A stretch of 64,000 bases of DNA from Cedecea sp000277545 (lineage in GTDB: Bacteria > Pseudomonadota > Gammaproteobacteria > Enterobacterales > Enterobacteriaceae). The notes under the pieces are model-generated. The model made no database searches and was not told where the DNA came from. It saw only the letters and a program-made list of their open reading frames with translations. The DNA lies in assembly GCA_050847315.1 (NCBI GenBank), contig CP193791.1. The stretch is one strand, 5' to 3'. This document shows positions 8,210 to 15,417 of this stretch, one piece after another (positions within the stretch are counted from its first letter, which is position 1; each line of letters starts with the position of its first letter). The translations under genes were made by a program, and so were the position numbers.

Positions 8210-8514
8210 CGGATAAGCTTTTTGTAGGAGGAATTATCAGGCGCGTTTTGTCGCGTACTTAACGATAGTAGCGCGAGAAATGGCTTTTAAATAGCTACCT
8301 TATTTGTTGTTTTTATAAGATATAACCATGTTTTTTACGAGGTTAATGGCTGGCGATTCCTGCCATAATTTTGAAATTTGTGAAGGATTTTTCTGCAATT
8401 CCCCTCTCCCTGCTAGGGAGAGGGGGGAAAAACAGAAGCGACGCTGTGGCTGAGTGAAACGTTGGACGAGAAGCGAGGCATGATTCTCAGTGGGAGAAGT
8501 TAAAAACCAACCAG
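8210..8514. other. Gene-free interval with a palindromic repeat
   Basis: About 300 bases between the P-loop kinase and the PhnD-like gene. It holds AT-rich promoter-like DNA next to the kinase start, a perfect palindrome (8401-8425), and a tail containing AGAAGCGACG, AACGTT and GAAGCGAGGCA that recurs near 34.03-34.07 kb. No coding potential seen. Confidence 0.7.
8401..8480. repeat. Palindromic intergenic repeat, copy 1
   Basis: Perfect 10-bp stem CCCCTCTCCC-tgcta-GGGAGAGGGG (8401-8425), then AGAAGCGACG and GAAGCGAGGCA. The same order of elements appears at 33996-34073, and related stems lie between mtnD and mtnA. This looks like a dispersed REP-like family. Confidence 0.75.
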
Positions 8515-9312
8515 CTACAGCGTTACAAGTCCACTTGCCGCCGCTTTCTGTGCCGCATCGCTAATGGGCTGATAATCATCCCGGTGCGTCACGCTAAAAT
8601 CTTTTATCAGTAACGCCTCCCTTACTTCTTGCCACTCAGGCTCGCTCACCAGCCGTTTCAACGCGCGGCGCAGCTGCGCCAGTTCCACGGCTGAAGTTTG
8701 CGCCGAGGTGATCATCGGTAAACCCGGTGCCAGCGCCGTTGTGCCGATAGAAACCAGGCCCGCAACGCGTTCCGGTTCGTGATGAGCAACCAGCGCGAGA
8801 GTGACTGCATCAATGGCGGCAATATCGCTCGTTTCGGCCTGCACCTCCGCCAGCGACTGGCGGTGGCTGCCGCTAAAGGCGATGTCTGAGAAGAACTTCC
8901 CGTCTTTTTGCAGCGGGGCAACCAGGCTGCGAAAGCCGTGATAGCCGGACTGGGAATCGTCGCTGTTGCAGACGACGCGCTTGCCCCGGAAATCTGCCAG
9001 CGTTTTTCCCGCGTCGGCTTCACGCACAATCAGCTGGCTGCTGTAGTGAAACCCTTCGCAGCCTGCCGCCTGATAATGAAACGTACCGACGACGTGCACC
9101 TTAGGCAGCAGGGCGCGCAGGGGATAACCGCAGGTCTGGCTGAGCAGCAGCCGCGAGTCTTGCCAGTGGCTCAGGCGATCTTCGGGTTCGCTATACATCA
9201 AACTGTCGCCGTCCAGCCCTTCTTCGCTCAGTAGCAGGCGCAAGGTGGCTAACAGCGCTTCGGTATCCGGGTGATGCACGTCGTACATCGGCAGCGAGAT
9301 AAGCTTACTCAT
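8515..9312 (-). CDS. PhnD-like phosphate/phosphonate-binding family protein, no signal peptide
   Basis: A 265-residue protein of the PhnD superfamily, whose usual members are periplasmic binding proteins of phosphonate importers. The family pattern is visible: PLRALLPKVHVVGTFHY, ADFRGKRVVCNSDDSQSGYH (the ligand-binding loop) and EVQAETSDIAAIDAVTLALV. There is no signal peptide (it starts MSKLISLPMYDVHHPDTEALL) and no permease or ATPase nearby, so it is probably a cytosolic sensor or binding protein and not part of a transporter. Its start overlaps the end of the desaturase gene by 8 bases, so both are made from one transcript. The ligand is unknown. Confidence 0.78.
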   Translation of the reverse strand: MSKLISLPMYDVHHPDTEALLATLRLLLSEEGLDGDSLMYSEPEDRLSHWQDSRLLLSQTCGYPLRALLPKVHVVGTFHYQAAGCEGFHYSSQLIVREADAGKTLADFRGKRVVCNSDDSQSGYHGFRSLVAPLQKDGKFFSDIAFSGSHRQSLAEVQAETSDIAAIDAVTLALVAHHEPERVAGLVSIGTTALAPGLPMITSAQTSAVELAQLRRALKRLVSEPEWQEVREALLIKDFSVTHRDDYQPISDAAQKAAASGLVTL

Positions 9313-10306
9313 GGGCTTTCTCCTGCGGCACCACGTCCTGCGCCAGGCGGCCGTCAGGGAAGAACGGGTTAATTTCCACCTGGATCGGTTTAATCAGATG
9401 CTCGCGCATCAGCTCGCCGTAACCGTTCACAAAGAAGCCCTGGTTCCGCTGCAGGTATTCCTCTTTATACGCGCGGTAAACGGTTGGCAGCCCGTACCAC
9501 GGAATGCCGGGGAGATCGTGGTGCACGGAGTGATAGTTCAGATTCAAGAACAGCAGACGCCAGAACATGCCTGCTTCGTTAATCACCGTCCGGGCCTCGG
9601 GATCTTCCGCCGCGCGGTGTTCGAAGAAAGAGCGGACCTTGGTCATCGCCAGCATCGGCCAGGTGACGACCAGCAGGTAGTAAACCACCGAGAAATCATG
9701 CTTCACCAGCCAGCCGAGCACCGGGATAAGCAGCAGCAGATGTACCGTCCACATCGCCATCGCCGGGCGATTGCCGTTGCGGAAAGTTTCCCAGATATTG
9801 ATCGCCGTCCAGCGCATGGTCAGCACCGGCGTCAGCAGCAGCCTACCTGGGAAGGTGTTACGCAGGCGCACCAGCAAGCGCTGAACGCCGCTAAAATGCT
9901 GCCAGCGGCGGCGGGTAAAGTAGTAACTTTCCGGGTCAGTTTCCGGCACGGTCAGATCTTCATCCTGGTGATGTTTCAGATGCAGATCGCGATAAGTGCC
10001 GTACGGATACCAGATAGAAAAAGGGATCAGCCCGAACAGCTGATTCAGGCGTGGGAAGCGCGTCGGGTGGCCGTGCAAAAGCTCATGCTGCAGCGACATA
10101 TACCAGGTGGCTAACCAGATGAGCAGCAGCGTTGCCGGGAAGAGGCCAATGGTTTTCCACCACGCCACGGTGGCAAACCAGCCGCCGTAAATCGTGATAA
10201 TCAGCAGCCAGGTGGGCAGTTCCGTGCGCCACAGCCACGAACGCCGCAGTTTACTGACAAATTCCCGTTGTTCTTCATGTAAATAGACCGACGCTCTGCC
10301 ACTCAT
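9305..10306 (-). CDS. Membrane fatty acid desaturase family protein
   Basis: A 333-residue integral membrane protein of the fatty acid desaturase superfamily (diiron enzymes that oxidise lipid chains or related hydrocarbons). Three histidine clusters are present: HELLHGHPTR, HLKHHQDED and NYHSVHHDLPG, the last two matching HxxHH. About four membrane segments lie between them, e.g. LLIITIYGGWFATVAWW and LLLIPVLGWL. It is the first gene of a two-gene unit with the PhnD-like protein. Enterobacteria make unsaturated fatty acids by FabA/FabB, so this enzyme likely has another substrate, such as a sphingolipid-like or carotenoid-like molecule. No electron donor gene is nearby. Confidence 0.85.
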   Translation of the reverse strand: MSGRASVYLHEEQREFVSKLRRSWLWRTELPTWLLIITIYGGWFATVAWWKTIGLFPATLLLIWLATWYMSLQHELLHGHPTRFPRLNQLFGLIPFSIWYPYGTYRDLHLKHHQDEDLTVPETDPESYYFTRRRWQHFSGVQRLLVRLRNTFPGRLLLTPVLTMRWTAINIWETFRNGNRPAMAMWTVHLLLLIPVLGWLVKHDFSVVYYLLVVTWPMLAMTKVRSFFEHRAAEDPEARTVINEAGMFWRLLFLNLNYHSVHHDLPGIPWYGLPTVYRAYKEEYLQRNQGFFVNGYGELMREHLIKPIQVEINPFFPDGRLAQDVVPQEKAHE

Positions 10307-10464
10307 TTAACTTATCACTGCCCGCAATTAATCGTTGATTTGAGCAGAGAGTAAATCGTCGCCGCTAAAGCCCATAGGAATATAAATAGCTATGCTTAGA
10401 ACATAAAATGCTTAAACAGAAAGAGAGAATAAAGGCAGAGGTGCGTAGCGGCATAACGACAGAA

Positions 10465-10487
10465 AAGGGCGGCTTTTGGTCGCCCTT
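10465..10487 (-). terminator. Terminator of the VOC protein gene
   Basis: Stem AAGGGCGRC-type (AAGGGCGGC-ttttg-GTCGCCCTT with one G-T pair) directly downstream of the stop, read on the minus strand into TTTCTG. Confidence 0.65.
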
Positions 10488-10493
10488 CAGGCT

Positions 10494-10913
10494 TTACATT
10501 GACTCAATGCCAACCCGCTGGCCGTAGGAGAGTTCCAGCGTGTTACCGTCTGGATCGGCAAAGAACACGAAGTAACCCACCGGGTCGCCAAGCTGCTCTG
10601 GTTCTCTGCGCAGCACACCTTCGGCTCTCGCTATTTCCGTCTTGCGATCAATTTCTTCTTTGGTTGCGCAGGCCACGCCCAGGTGACCAAAATTCCCCAG
10701 CGGCGTGTCGGTGTTGTTGTCTGCCTGCACCAGAACCAGCGCAAAAGGCCGGGTGCGATCGCTGAGCCAGGCCACCTTGCGTGCGTCCGGCAGGTTGGGT
10801 TCGCGCTGGTGAATCACTTTCATTGCGGTATAGCGGAGGTAGAAATCGACGCTTTTATCCAGATCCTTCACCATAAATGCGACGTGGGTAAAGCCGACAT
10901 CAATCTGTTCCAT
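10494..10913 (-). CDS. VOC superfamily protein (glyoxalase-like)
   Basis: A 139-residue single vicinal-oxygen-chelate protein. It has two beta-alpha-beta-beta-beta modules: the first starts FTHVAFMVKDLDKSVDFY (residues 8-25), the second LGNFGHLGVACATKEEI. A metal-binding His is in FTHVAF, another in FGHLGVA, and Glu in DPDGNTLELSYG, so metal binding is expected. Members act as glyoxalases, dioxygenases or resistance proteins; this one cannot be assigned further. It is a single-gene unit with its own terminator. Confidence 0.82.
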   Translation of the reverse strand: MEQIDVGFTHVAFMVKDLDKSVDFYLRYTAMKVIHQREPNLPDARKVAWLSDRTRPFALVLVQADNNTDTPLGNFGHLGVACATKEEIDRKTEIARAEGVLRREPEQLGDPVGYFVFFADPDGNTLELSYGQRVGIESM

Positions 10914-11059
10914 AATCTGCCCATTCAGCTGTTTTTGATGGCGTGACTTTACAACCTCAAGTTAACTTCAGGTCAAGGCGAGGGGCCAGCAAACGGGGCG
11001 CTTGAGCATTTTTGAACAAGTGGTAGGAAATTAAAAGAGCGCGAGGGGGAACCGACGGA

Positions 11060-11251
11060 CTAGCGGTTAGCGCTGTCCACCTGCTGGCTGCTTTGTTGGG
11101 TTTCTGCTTTTTTATCCTGATGGTGGTACCAGGCTCCGATGGAGGAATAAATAAAGCGACCAAAAAAGAACAGAAAACTGATGAGCAGAATAATGCGGGT
11201 CATGCGATTATTAAAACGGTTTCGTCTTTGCATAGTCGTAACCTGTGTCAC
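11060..11251 (-). CDS. yfgG: Small membrane-anchored protein YfgG
   Basis: A 63-residue protein matching E. coli YfgG closely: a basic N-terminus (QRRNRFNNRMTR), one membrane helix (IILLISFLFFFGRFIYSSI) and a hydrophilic tail. YfgG has been linked to metal (nickel/cobalt) stress tolerance in E. coli; the mechanism is unclear. A GTG start is chosen because AAGGA lies 7 bases before it; an ATG five codons later is the alternative. As in E. coli it lies beside, and divergent from, the phosphodiesterase gene pdeF (yfgF). In E. coli the next genes toward guaA are yfgH and yfgI, which are absent here. Confidence 0.88.
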   Translation of the reverse strand: MTQVTTMQRRNRFNNRMTRIILLISFLFFFGRFIYSSIGAWYHHQDKKAETQQSSQQVDSANR

Positions 11252-11455
11252 GCAGGGGTCCTTAAGATTGGCCCGGCGATGCGGGCGACGGGGCTATTTA
11301 GTCACACAGAACCACTCAGGTCAATTATTCATCATGTAAAAACGGCCTGAATGAATGATTCATGGGCATTTCATTCATGAGGTGAATTTGTTGTGAACTA
11401 ATATGAATCATATTCAGTCTGAATTTTACCTCAGCGGTGATTCATTGAACTGATA

Positions 11456-11496
11456 CTGATATGCATCAATTATTCTTAATGTTGGCGAACTAAAAT
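11456..11496 (+). promoter_or_regulatory. FNR-activated promoter of pdeF
   Basis: The sequence CTGAT-ATGC-ATCAA (11456-11469) matches 9 of 10 bases of the FNR half-sites TTGAT-N4-ATCAA. A -10-like TAAAAT lies at 11491-11496, which puts the FNR centre about 41 bases before the expected start, the spacing of a class II FNR promoter. E. coli YfgF is reported as an anaerobic c-di-GMP phosphodiesterase, which fits. Confidence 0.72.
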
Positions 11497-11589
11497 TTGT
11501 CCCCCGCAGTGACGGAAGATGGGCCGTAACGAACCGGAAAGGATATCCGGAAGATACCCGAAGAGGAACAGGGATTTTGGCGAAGATGT

Positions 11590-13851
11590 ATGCAACTGGC
11601 TAGCTGGTATAAACAATCAAAAAGTAAATGGTGGGCACTGCCCCTGATTCTCCCCAGCCTGCTGCTGCCGCTGGTGGCAACGTTTAACGCGCAGACGGTA
11701 CTGGATGGCGGGCGAGTTTTCCTGCTTTACATGTCGCTCCCGCTGCTAACCGCCTGCATCGTACTGTTCGGGCGCGCGGCTATTCCGGGCATTGTTCTGG
11801 CATTGCTGATTCGCTATCTGCCCTCAGAAGGCGTGTGGATTTCGTTGCTGGCCGTCCTGCACTTTATCGTGCCGATTACGGTCAGTTCGTGCTGCTATCG
11901 CTATTTTGTGTCGCGACGCAGCGCGGTGACCTTCGGCCTGATTCAGCTCACCGCTCAGCGTATGTTTTGGCTGGTGCTGGTTAACGCCGGGCTATTTCTG
12001 GTGTTCTACGAGATAGCGTTATTTTTAGGCTGGTACGATCGCAGTTTTTCTATTCTGTCCGCCACGCCGTGGAGCGCCAGGACATTAATTAATTTCCAGG
12101 CCGTGCTGGTGGGGGGATTAACCGGGCTGCCGTTCTTCTATTTTATTTTAAGAATGATAGTGCACCCGCGCTTTATCAAAAGCTTCTGGTCCCGCATGCG
12201 GGGACAGCGGCAGAAGGGCGTGACGCGAAGTGAAATGCTGCTCTGGGCCGCGCTCATTGGCCTGCTTATTTGGCTGCTGCTGTACCCGATTAGCCAAAAC
12301 AAAACTATTTTTAATACCGATTACACGCTGACGCTTATTCTGCCCGTTATGCTGTGGGGGGCGATGCGTTTTGGCTTCTTGTTTATTACCAACGCCTGGA
12401 CCGTGGTACTGATTATTCTCTGCGGCGGGTTCCATAATTACCTGCCGCCGGATATGGGCTTTCAGCTGCATTTGGCCATTGCGTCGTCCTGCTATGCGGT
12501 GTTTTCCATCACCATCTATTTAATGGCGGCGGTGACCACCCGACAGCGCTTCTTGCACTATAAAGCACGCCGCGTGGCGTTCATCGACCCGATGATGCAG
12601 ATGCCGAATCTACGCGCGTTATCTCGCGACCTCGGGAACACGCCCTGGTCCGCGCTGGGATTTTTGTCGATTCCCGAGCTGGAGCTGCTGGGTCGAAACT
12701 ACGGCGTTTTGCTGCGCATTCAATACAAACAGCAGCTGGCGGAATATTTGCGCGGCCAGCTGTCGCCCGGCGAGAGGGTGTACAACCTTTCCGGGCACGA
12801 TCTCGCCCTGCGCCTCAATTATGAATCTCATCAGGCTAAAATTGAGTCTCTGTACGCCCATGCCCGACGGTTCCGCTTTATGTGGGACGGGATGCCGCTG
12901 CAGCCGCAAATCGGCATCAGCTATTGCTTTGTGCGCCACCCGGTGTCCCATCTCTACTTATTGCTCGGCGAGTTAAGCACCATGGCCGGGGTATCGCTCT
13001 CTACGCAACAGCCCGAAAGCCTGCAGCAAAAAGGCTCCAATCACATTCAGAATGCAGTCAAACGAAAAGTTGAAATGATGAACCGCCTCCAGCATGCGCT
13101 CGATCAGGACCTGTTTGTGCTGATGGCGCAGCGTATTGAAGGGTTACGGGGTGACGCCTACTACGAGGTGTTGTTGCGGATGCGCGACGATAAAGGCGAA
13201 CTGCTGTCACCGGATATCTTTTTGCCCGTCGCCCATGAATTTGGGCTTTCATCCCGCATTGACCGCTGGGTGCTGAATGCCGCCCTGCAGTTTATGGATA
13301 AGCACCGCGACAGTTTGCCGGGCTGCAGGCTCGCCATTAACCTGACGCCCGCTTCGGTGTGTCAGGCCCAGCTTCCGGGGGATGTGCAGCATTTGCTGGC
13401 GAAGTACCGTATTGAGCCGTGGCAGCTGGTTTTTGAAGTGACAGAAAGTCACTCTTTAACCAACCTTGAACAGGCCAATGTAACGTTGAAGATGCTGCAG
13501 CGCATGGGTTGCCGGGTGGCCATCGACGACTTTGGCACAGGCTATGCCAGCTATGCGCGTCTGAAAGAGCTGAGCGCCGACATCCTTAAAATTGACGGCA
13601 GCTTTATCCGCAATATTTTAACCAGCAGCCTGGATTACCAGGTGGTGAGCTCGATATGCCAGCTGGCAAGAATGAAGAAGATGCAGGTTGTGGCGGAATA
13701 TGTCGAAACGCAGGCGCTAAAAGATGCCGTCCGGGCGATGGGCATGGATTATGTTCAGGGATATTTGATTGGTCGCCCTCAGCCGCTGGAGAGCCTTGCA
13801 GAAGAACAAAGCCCCTCTGCGCCGGAAGACGCAAAGGGGCTAATGGAGTAA
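11590..13851 (+). CDS. pdeF: Cyclic-di-GMP phosphodiesterase PdeF (YfgF)
   Basis: A 753-residue inner-membrane enzyme that hydrolyses c-di-GMP. Order of domains: MASE1 membrane sensor (about 10-320, eight or more hydrophobic segments), a degenerate GGDEF domain (about 330-480, with LSGHD at the signature place, so no cyclase activity is expected) and an EAL domain (about 495-740). The EAL motif reads YEVLLR; downstream catalytic stretches are intact: DDFGTGYASYARL, KIDGSFI and YVQGYLIGRP. Length and layout match E. coli YfgF, described as an anaerobic phosphodiesterase acting on cell-surface properties and peroxide tolerance. An FNR-type site lies upstream. The last 40 bases of the gene carry the terminator for the convergent ppk-ppx operon. 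Confidence 0.95.
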   Translation: MQLASWYKQSKSKWWALPLILPSLLLPLVATFNAQTVLDGGRVFLLYMSLPLLTACIVLFGRAAIPGIVLALLIRYLPSEGVWISLLAVLHFIVPITVSSCCYRYFVSRRSAVTFGLIQLTAQRMFWLVLVNAGLFLVFYEIALFLGWYDRSFSILSATPWSARTLINFQAVLVGGLTGLPFFYFILRMIVHPRFIKSFWSRMRGQRQKGVTRSEMLLWAALIGLLIWLLLYPISQNKTIFNTDYTLTLILPVMLWGAMRFGFLFITNAWTVVLIILCGGFHNYLPPDMGFQLHLAIASSCYAVFSITIYLMAAVTTRQRFLHYKARRVAFIDPMMQMPNLRALSRDLGNTPWSALGFLSIPELELLGRNYGVLLRIQYKQQLAEYLRGQLSPGERVYNLSGHDLALRLNYESHQAKIESLYAHARRFRFMWDGMPLQPQIGISYCFVRHPVSHLYLLLGELSTMAGVSLSTQQPESLQQKGSNHIQNAVKRKVEMMNRLQHALDQDLFVLMAQRIEGLRGDAYYEVLLRMRDDKGELLSPDIFLPVAHEFGLSSRIDRWVLNAALQFMDKHRDSLPGCRLAINLTPASVCQAQLPGDVQHLLAKYRIEPWQLVFEVTESHSLTNLEQANVTLKMLQRMGCRVAIDDFGTGYASYARLKELSADILKIDGSFIRNILTSSLDYQVVSSICQLARMKKMQVVAEYVETQALKDAVRAMGMDYVQGYLIGRPQPLESLAEEQSPSAPEDAKGLME
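13800..13841 (-). terminator. Terminator of the ppk-ppx operon, inside the 3' end of pdeF
   Basis: On the minus strand AGCCCCTTTGCG and CGCAGAGGGGCT form a 12-bp stem (one G-T pair) around the 8-base loop TCTTCCGG, followed by TTGTTCTTCT. It begins 12 bases after the ppx stop and lies wholly within the coding end of pdeF. Confidence 0.85.
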
Positions 13852-13852
13852 A

Positions 13853-15394
13853 TCAGGCGGAGAGCGCCGCTTCGGCCTCTTCTTCGATGGTCAGCTTCCA
13901 GCCGGTCATGCTTTCCCAATACAGCTGTTCACGCTCCAAATCCAGCTGGACCAGCGTGTTCTGGCTGAACCAGTCGTGCGGGAAGCGCAGCGTCCAGTGG
14001 TTGTCGTCGGTTTCCAGCACCAGCGTCGGCGGGGTGGTTGTCGCCTGGCGCTGGTTATTCAGCAGCGTGGCCAGACGAATCAGCTGAATCAGCGGCAGGA
14101 ACTGTTTCTTTTTAAACAGCGTGAAGCGCGGCAGATCGTCCAGCTTAATGGCCTTGCGGTGGTAGCGCACCAGGGAAGCCATCAGTACCTGCTGCTCCTG
14201 GTTGAAGCCCGGCAGGTTGCTGTTTTGCAGAATGTAGGCCGAGTGGCGGTGCATCCCGCTGTGGTTGATGCCCAGCCCGACTTCATGCAGCATCGCGGCC
14301 CACTTCAGCAGCGCGGCCATCTGCGGGTTAGCCAGCTTGTGGTTCTGTTTTTCCCACTGCTGGTACAGCAGTTCAACGGTTTCCAGTACCCGACGAGCCT
14401 GATCGCTGTCGATGTGGTACTGCTCCGCCAGGCTTTGCGCGGTGCGAATGCGAATATCCTGATGGCGGAAGCGGCCTTCCATTTCGTACAGCACGCCTTC
14501 GCGCAGCGCACCGTCAGACAGGCGCAGCTCGCGGATGGCGAGCGCATCAAACACGCCGCACAGAATGGCCAGCCCAGGCACAAACACCGCTTTACGCTCT
14601 TCGGACAGGCCCGGCAGGCTCAGGGCGTCGAAGGTTTTAAACTTCAGCACTTCCTGCTGGAGCATGTCCAGGCGTTCCGGGGTGATCATCCCGTCTTTTT
14701 CGCCCATCTCGATCAGCACTTCATGCGCCGCTTTAATGGAGCCAGAGGCGCCCATCGCGACTTTCCAGCCCTGCAGGCGATATTGCCAGGCAAGGGTTTC
14801 CAGTTTTTGGATAGCCGCCATGCGGGCGCGCTTGAAGTTTTCCGGGCTGATGACGCCGCCAGGGAAGAAGTTTTGTGCGAAGCTGACGCAGCCCATACGG
14901 CGACTTTCCACCAGCATTGGCTCAAAATCTTCGCCGATCACCAGCTCGGTGGAGCCCCCGCCGATATCAATCACCAGCTTGCGGCCTTTCTCCGGCTGAG
15001 TGTGTTCCACGCCCATAAAAATCAGACGGGCTTCTTCGTTCCCGGGAATGATTTCGATCGGGTAGGGGATCACTTTCTCCGCGCGTTTCAGAAACTCAGC
15101 GGCATTGGTGGCCTCGCGAAGCGAGTGGGTGCCCACAATGCACACGTTGTCTGCTGCAAATCCCTGCAGGCGTTCGGCAAACAGCGCCAGGCAGGAGAGC
15201 CCACGCTCCATGGCCTCCTCGCTTAATTTGTTATCGGGCCCGAGGCCATCCGCGAGGTGCACGCGCTGCTTCAGGCGGCCAATGATTTGCATGGCGCCAT
15301 CCACCACACGGGCAATGACCATGTGGAAGCTGTTCGAGCCGAGGTCGACCGCAGCAAATTCCTGCGGCCGTGGAGCATGGTTTGATATCGGCAT
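13853..15394 (-). CDS. ppx: Exopolyphosphatase
   Basis: A 513-residue exopolyphosphatase that removes phosphate from the ends of long polyphosphate chains. It belongs to the Ppx/GppA group of the actin-like ATPase fold: phosphate loops AAVDLGSNSFHMVIARV (15-31) and VIDIGGGSTELVIG are clear, with a catalytic glutamate in PGNEEARLIF, and a C-terminal HD-like region (AAMLHEVGLGINHSGMH). Length equals that of E. coli Ppx. It follows ppk by 23 bases on the same strand. The gene converges on pdeF with one base between the stop codons. Confidence 0.97.
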   Translation of the reverse strand: MPISNHAPRPQEFAAVDLGSNSFHMVIARVVDGAMQIIGRLKQRVHLADGLGPDNKLSEEAMERGLSCLALFAERLQGFAADNVCIVGTHSLREATNAAEFLKRAEKVIPYPIEIIPGNEEARLIFMGVEHTQPEKGRKLVIDIGGGSTELVIGEDFEPMLVESRRMGCVSFAQNFFPGGVISPENFKRARMAAIQKLETLAWQYRLQGWKVAMGASGSIKAAHEVLIEMGEKDGMITPERLDMLQQEVLKFKTFDALSLPGLSEERKAVFVPGLAILCGVFDALAIRELRLSDGALREGVLYEMEGRFRHQDIRIRTAQSLAEQYHIDSDQARRVLETVELLYQQWEKQNHKLANPQMAALLKWAAMLHEVGLGINHSGMHRHSAYILQNSNLPGFNQEQQVLMASLVRYHRKAIKLDDLPRFTLFKKKQFLPLIQLIRLATLLNNQRQATTTPPTLVLETDDNHWTLRFPHDWFSQNTLVQLDLEREQLYWESMTGWKLTIEEEAEAALSA

Positions 15395-15417
15395 AATTTT
15401 ATCTTCGCCTGAGAGCG

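Noticed and set aside
9311..10114. Open frame of 267 codons opposite the desaturase gene
   Set aside because: Antisense shadow; the desaturase frame has all three histidine clusters.
13976..15226. Open frame of 416 codons opposite ppx
   Set aside because: Antisense shadow of a certain gene; composition is biased and no ribosome site or family pattern is seen.
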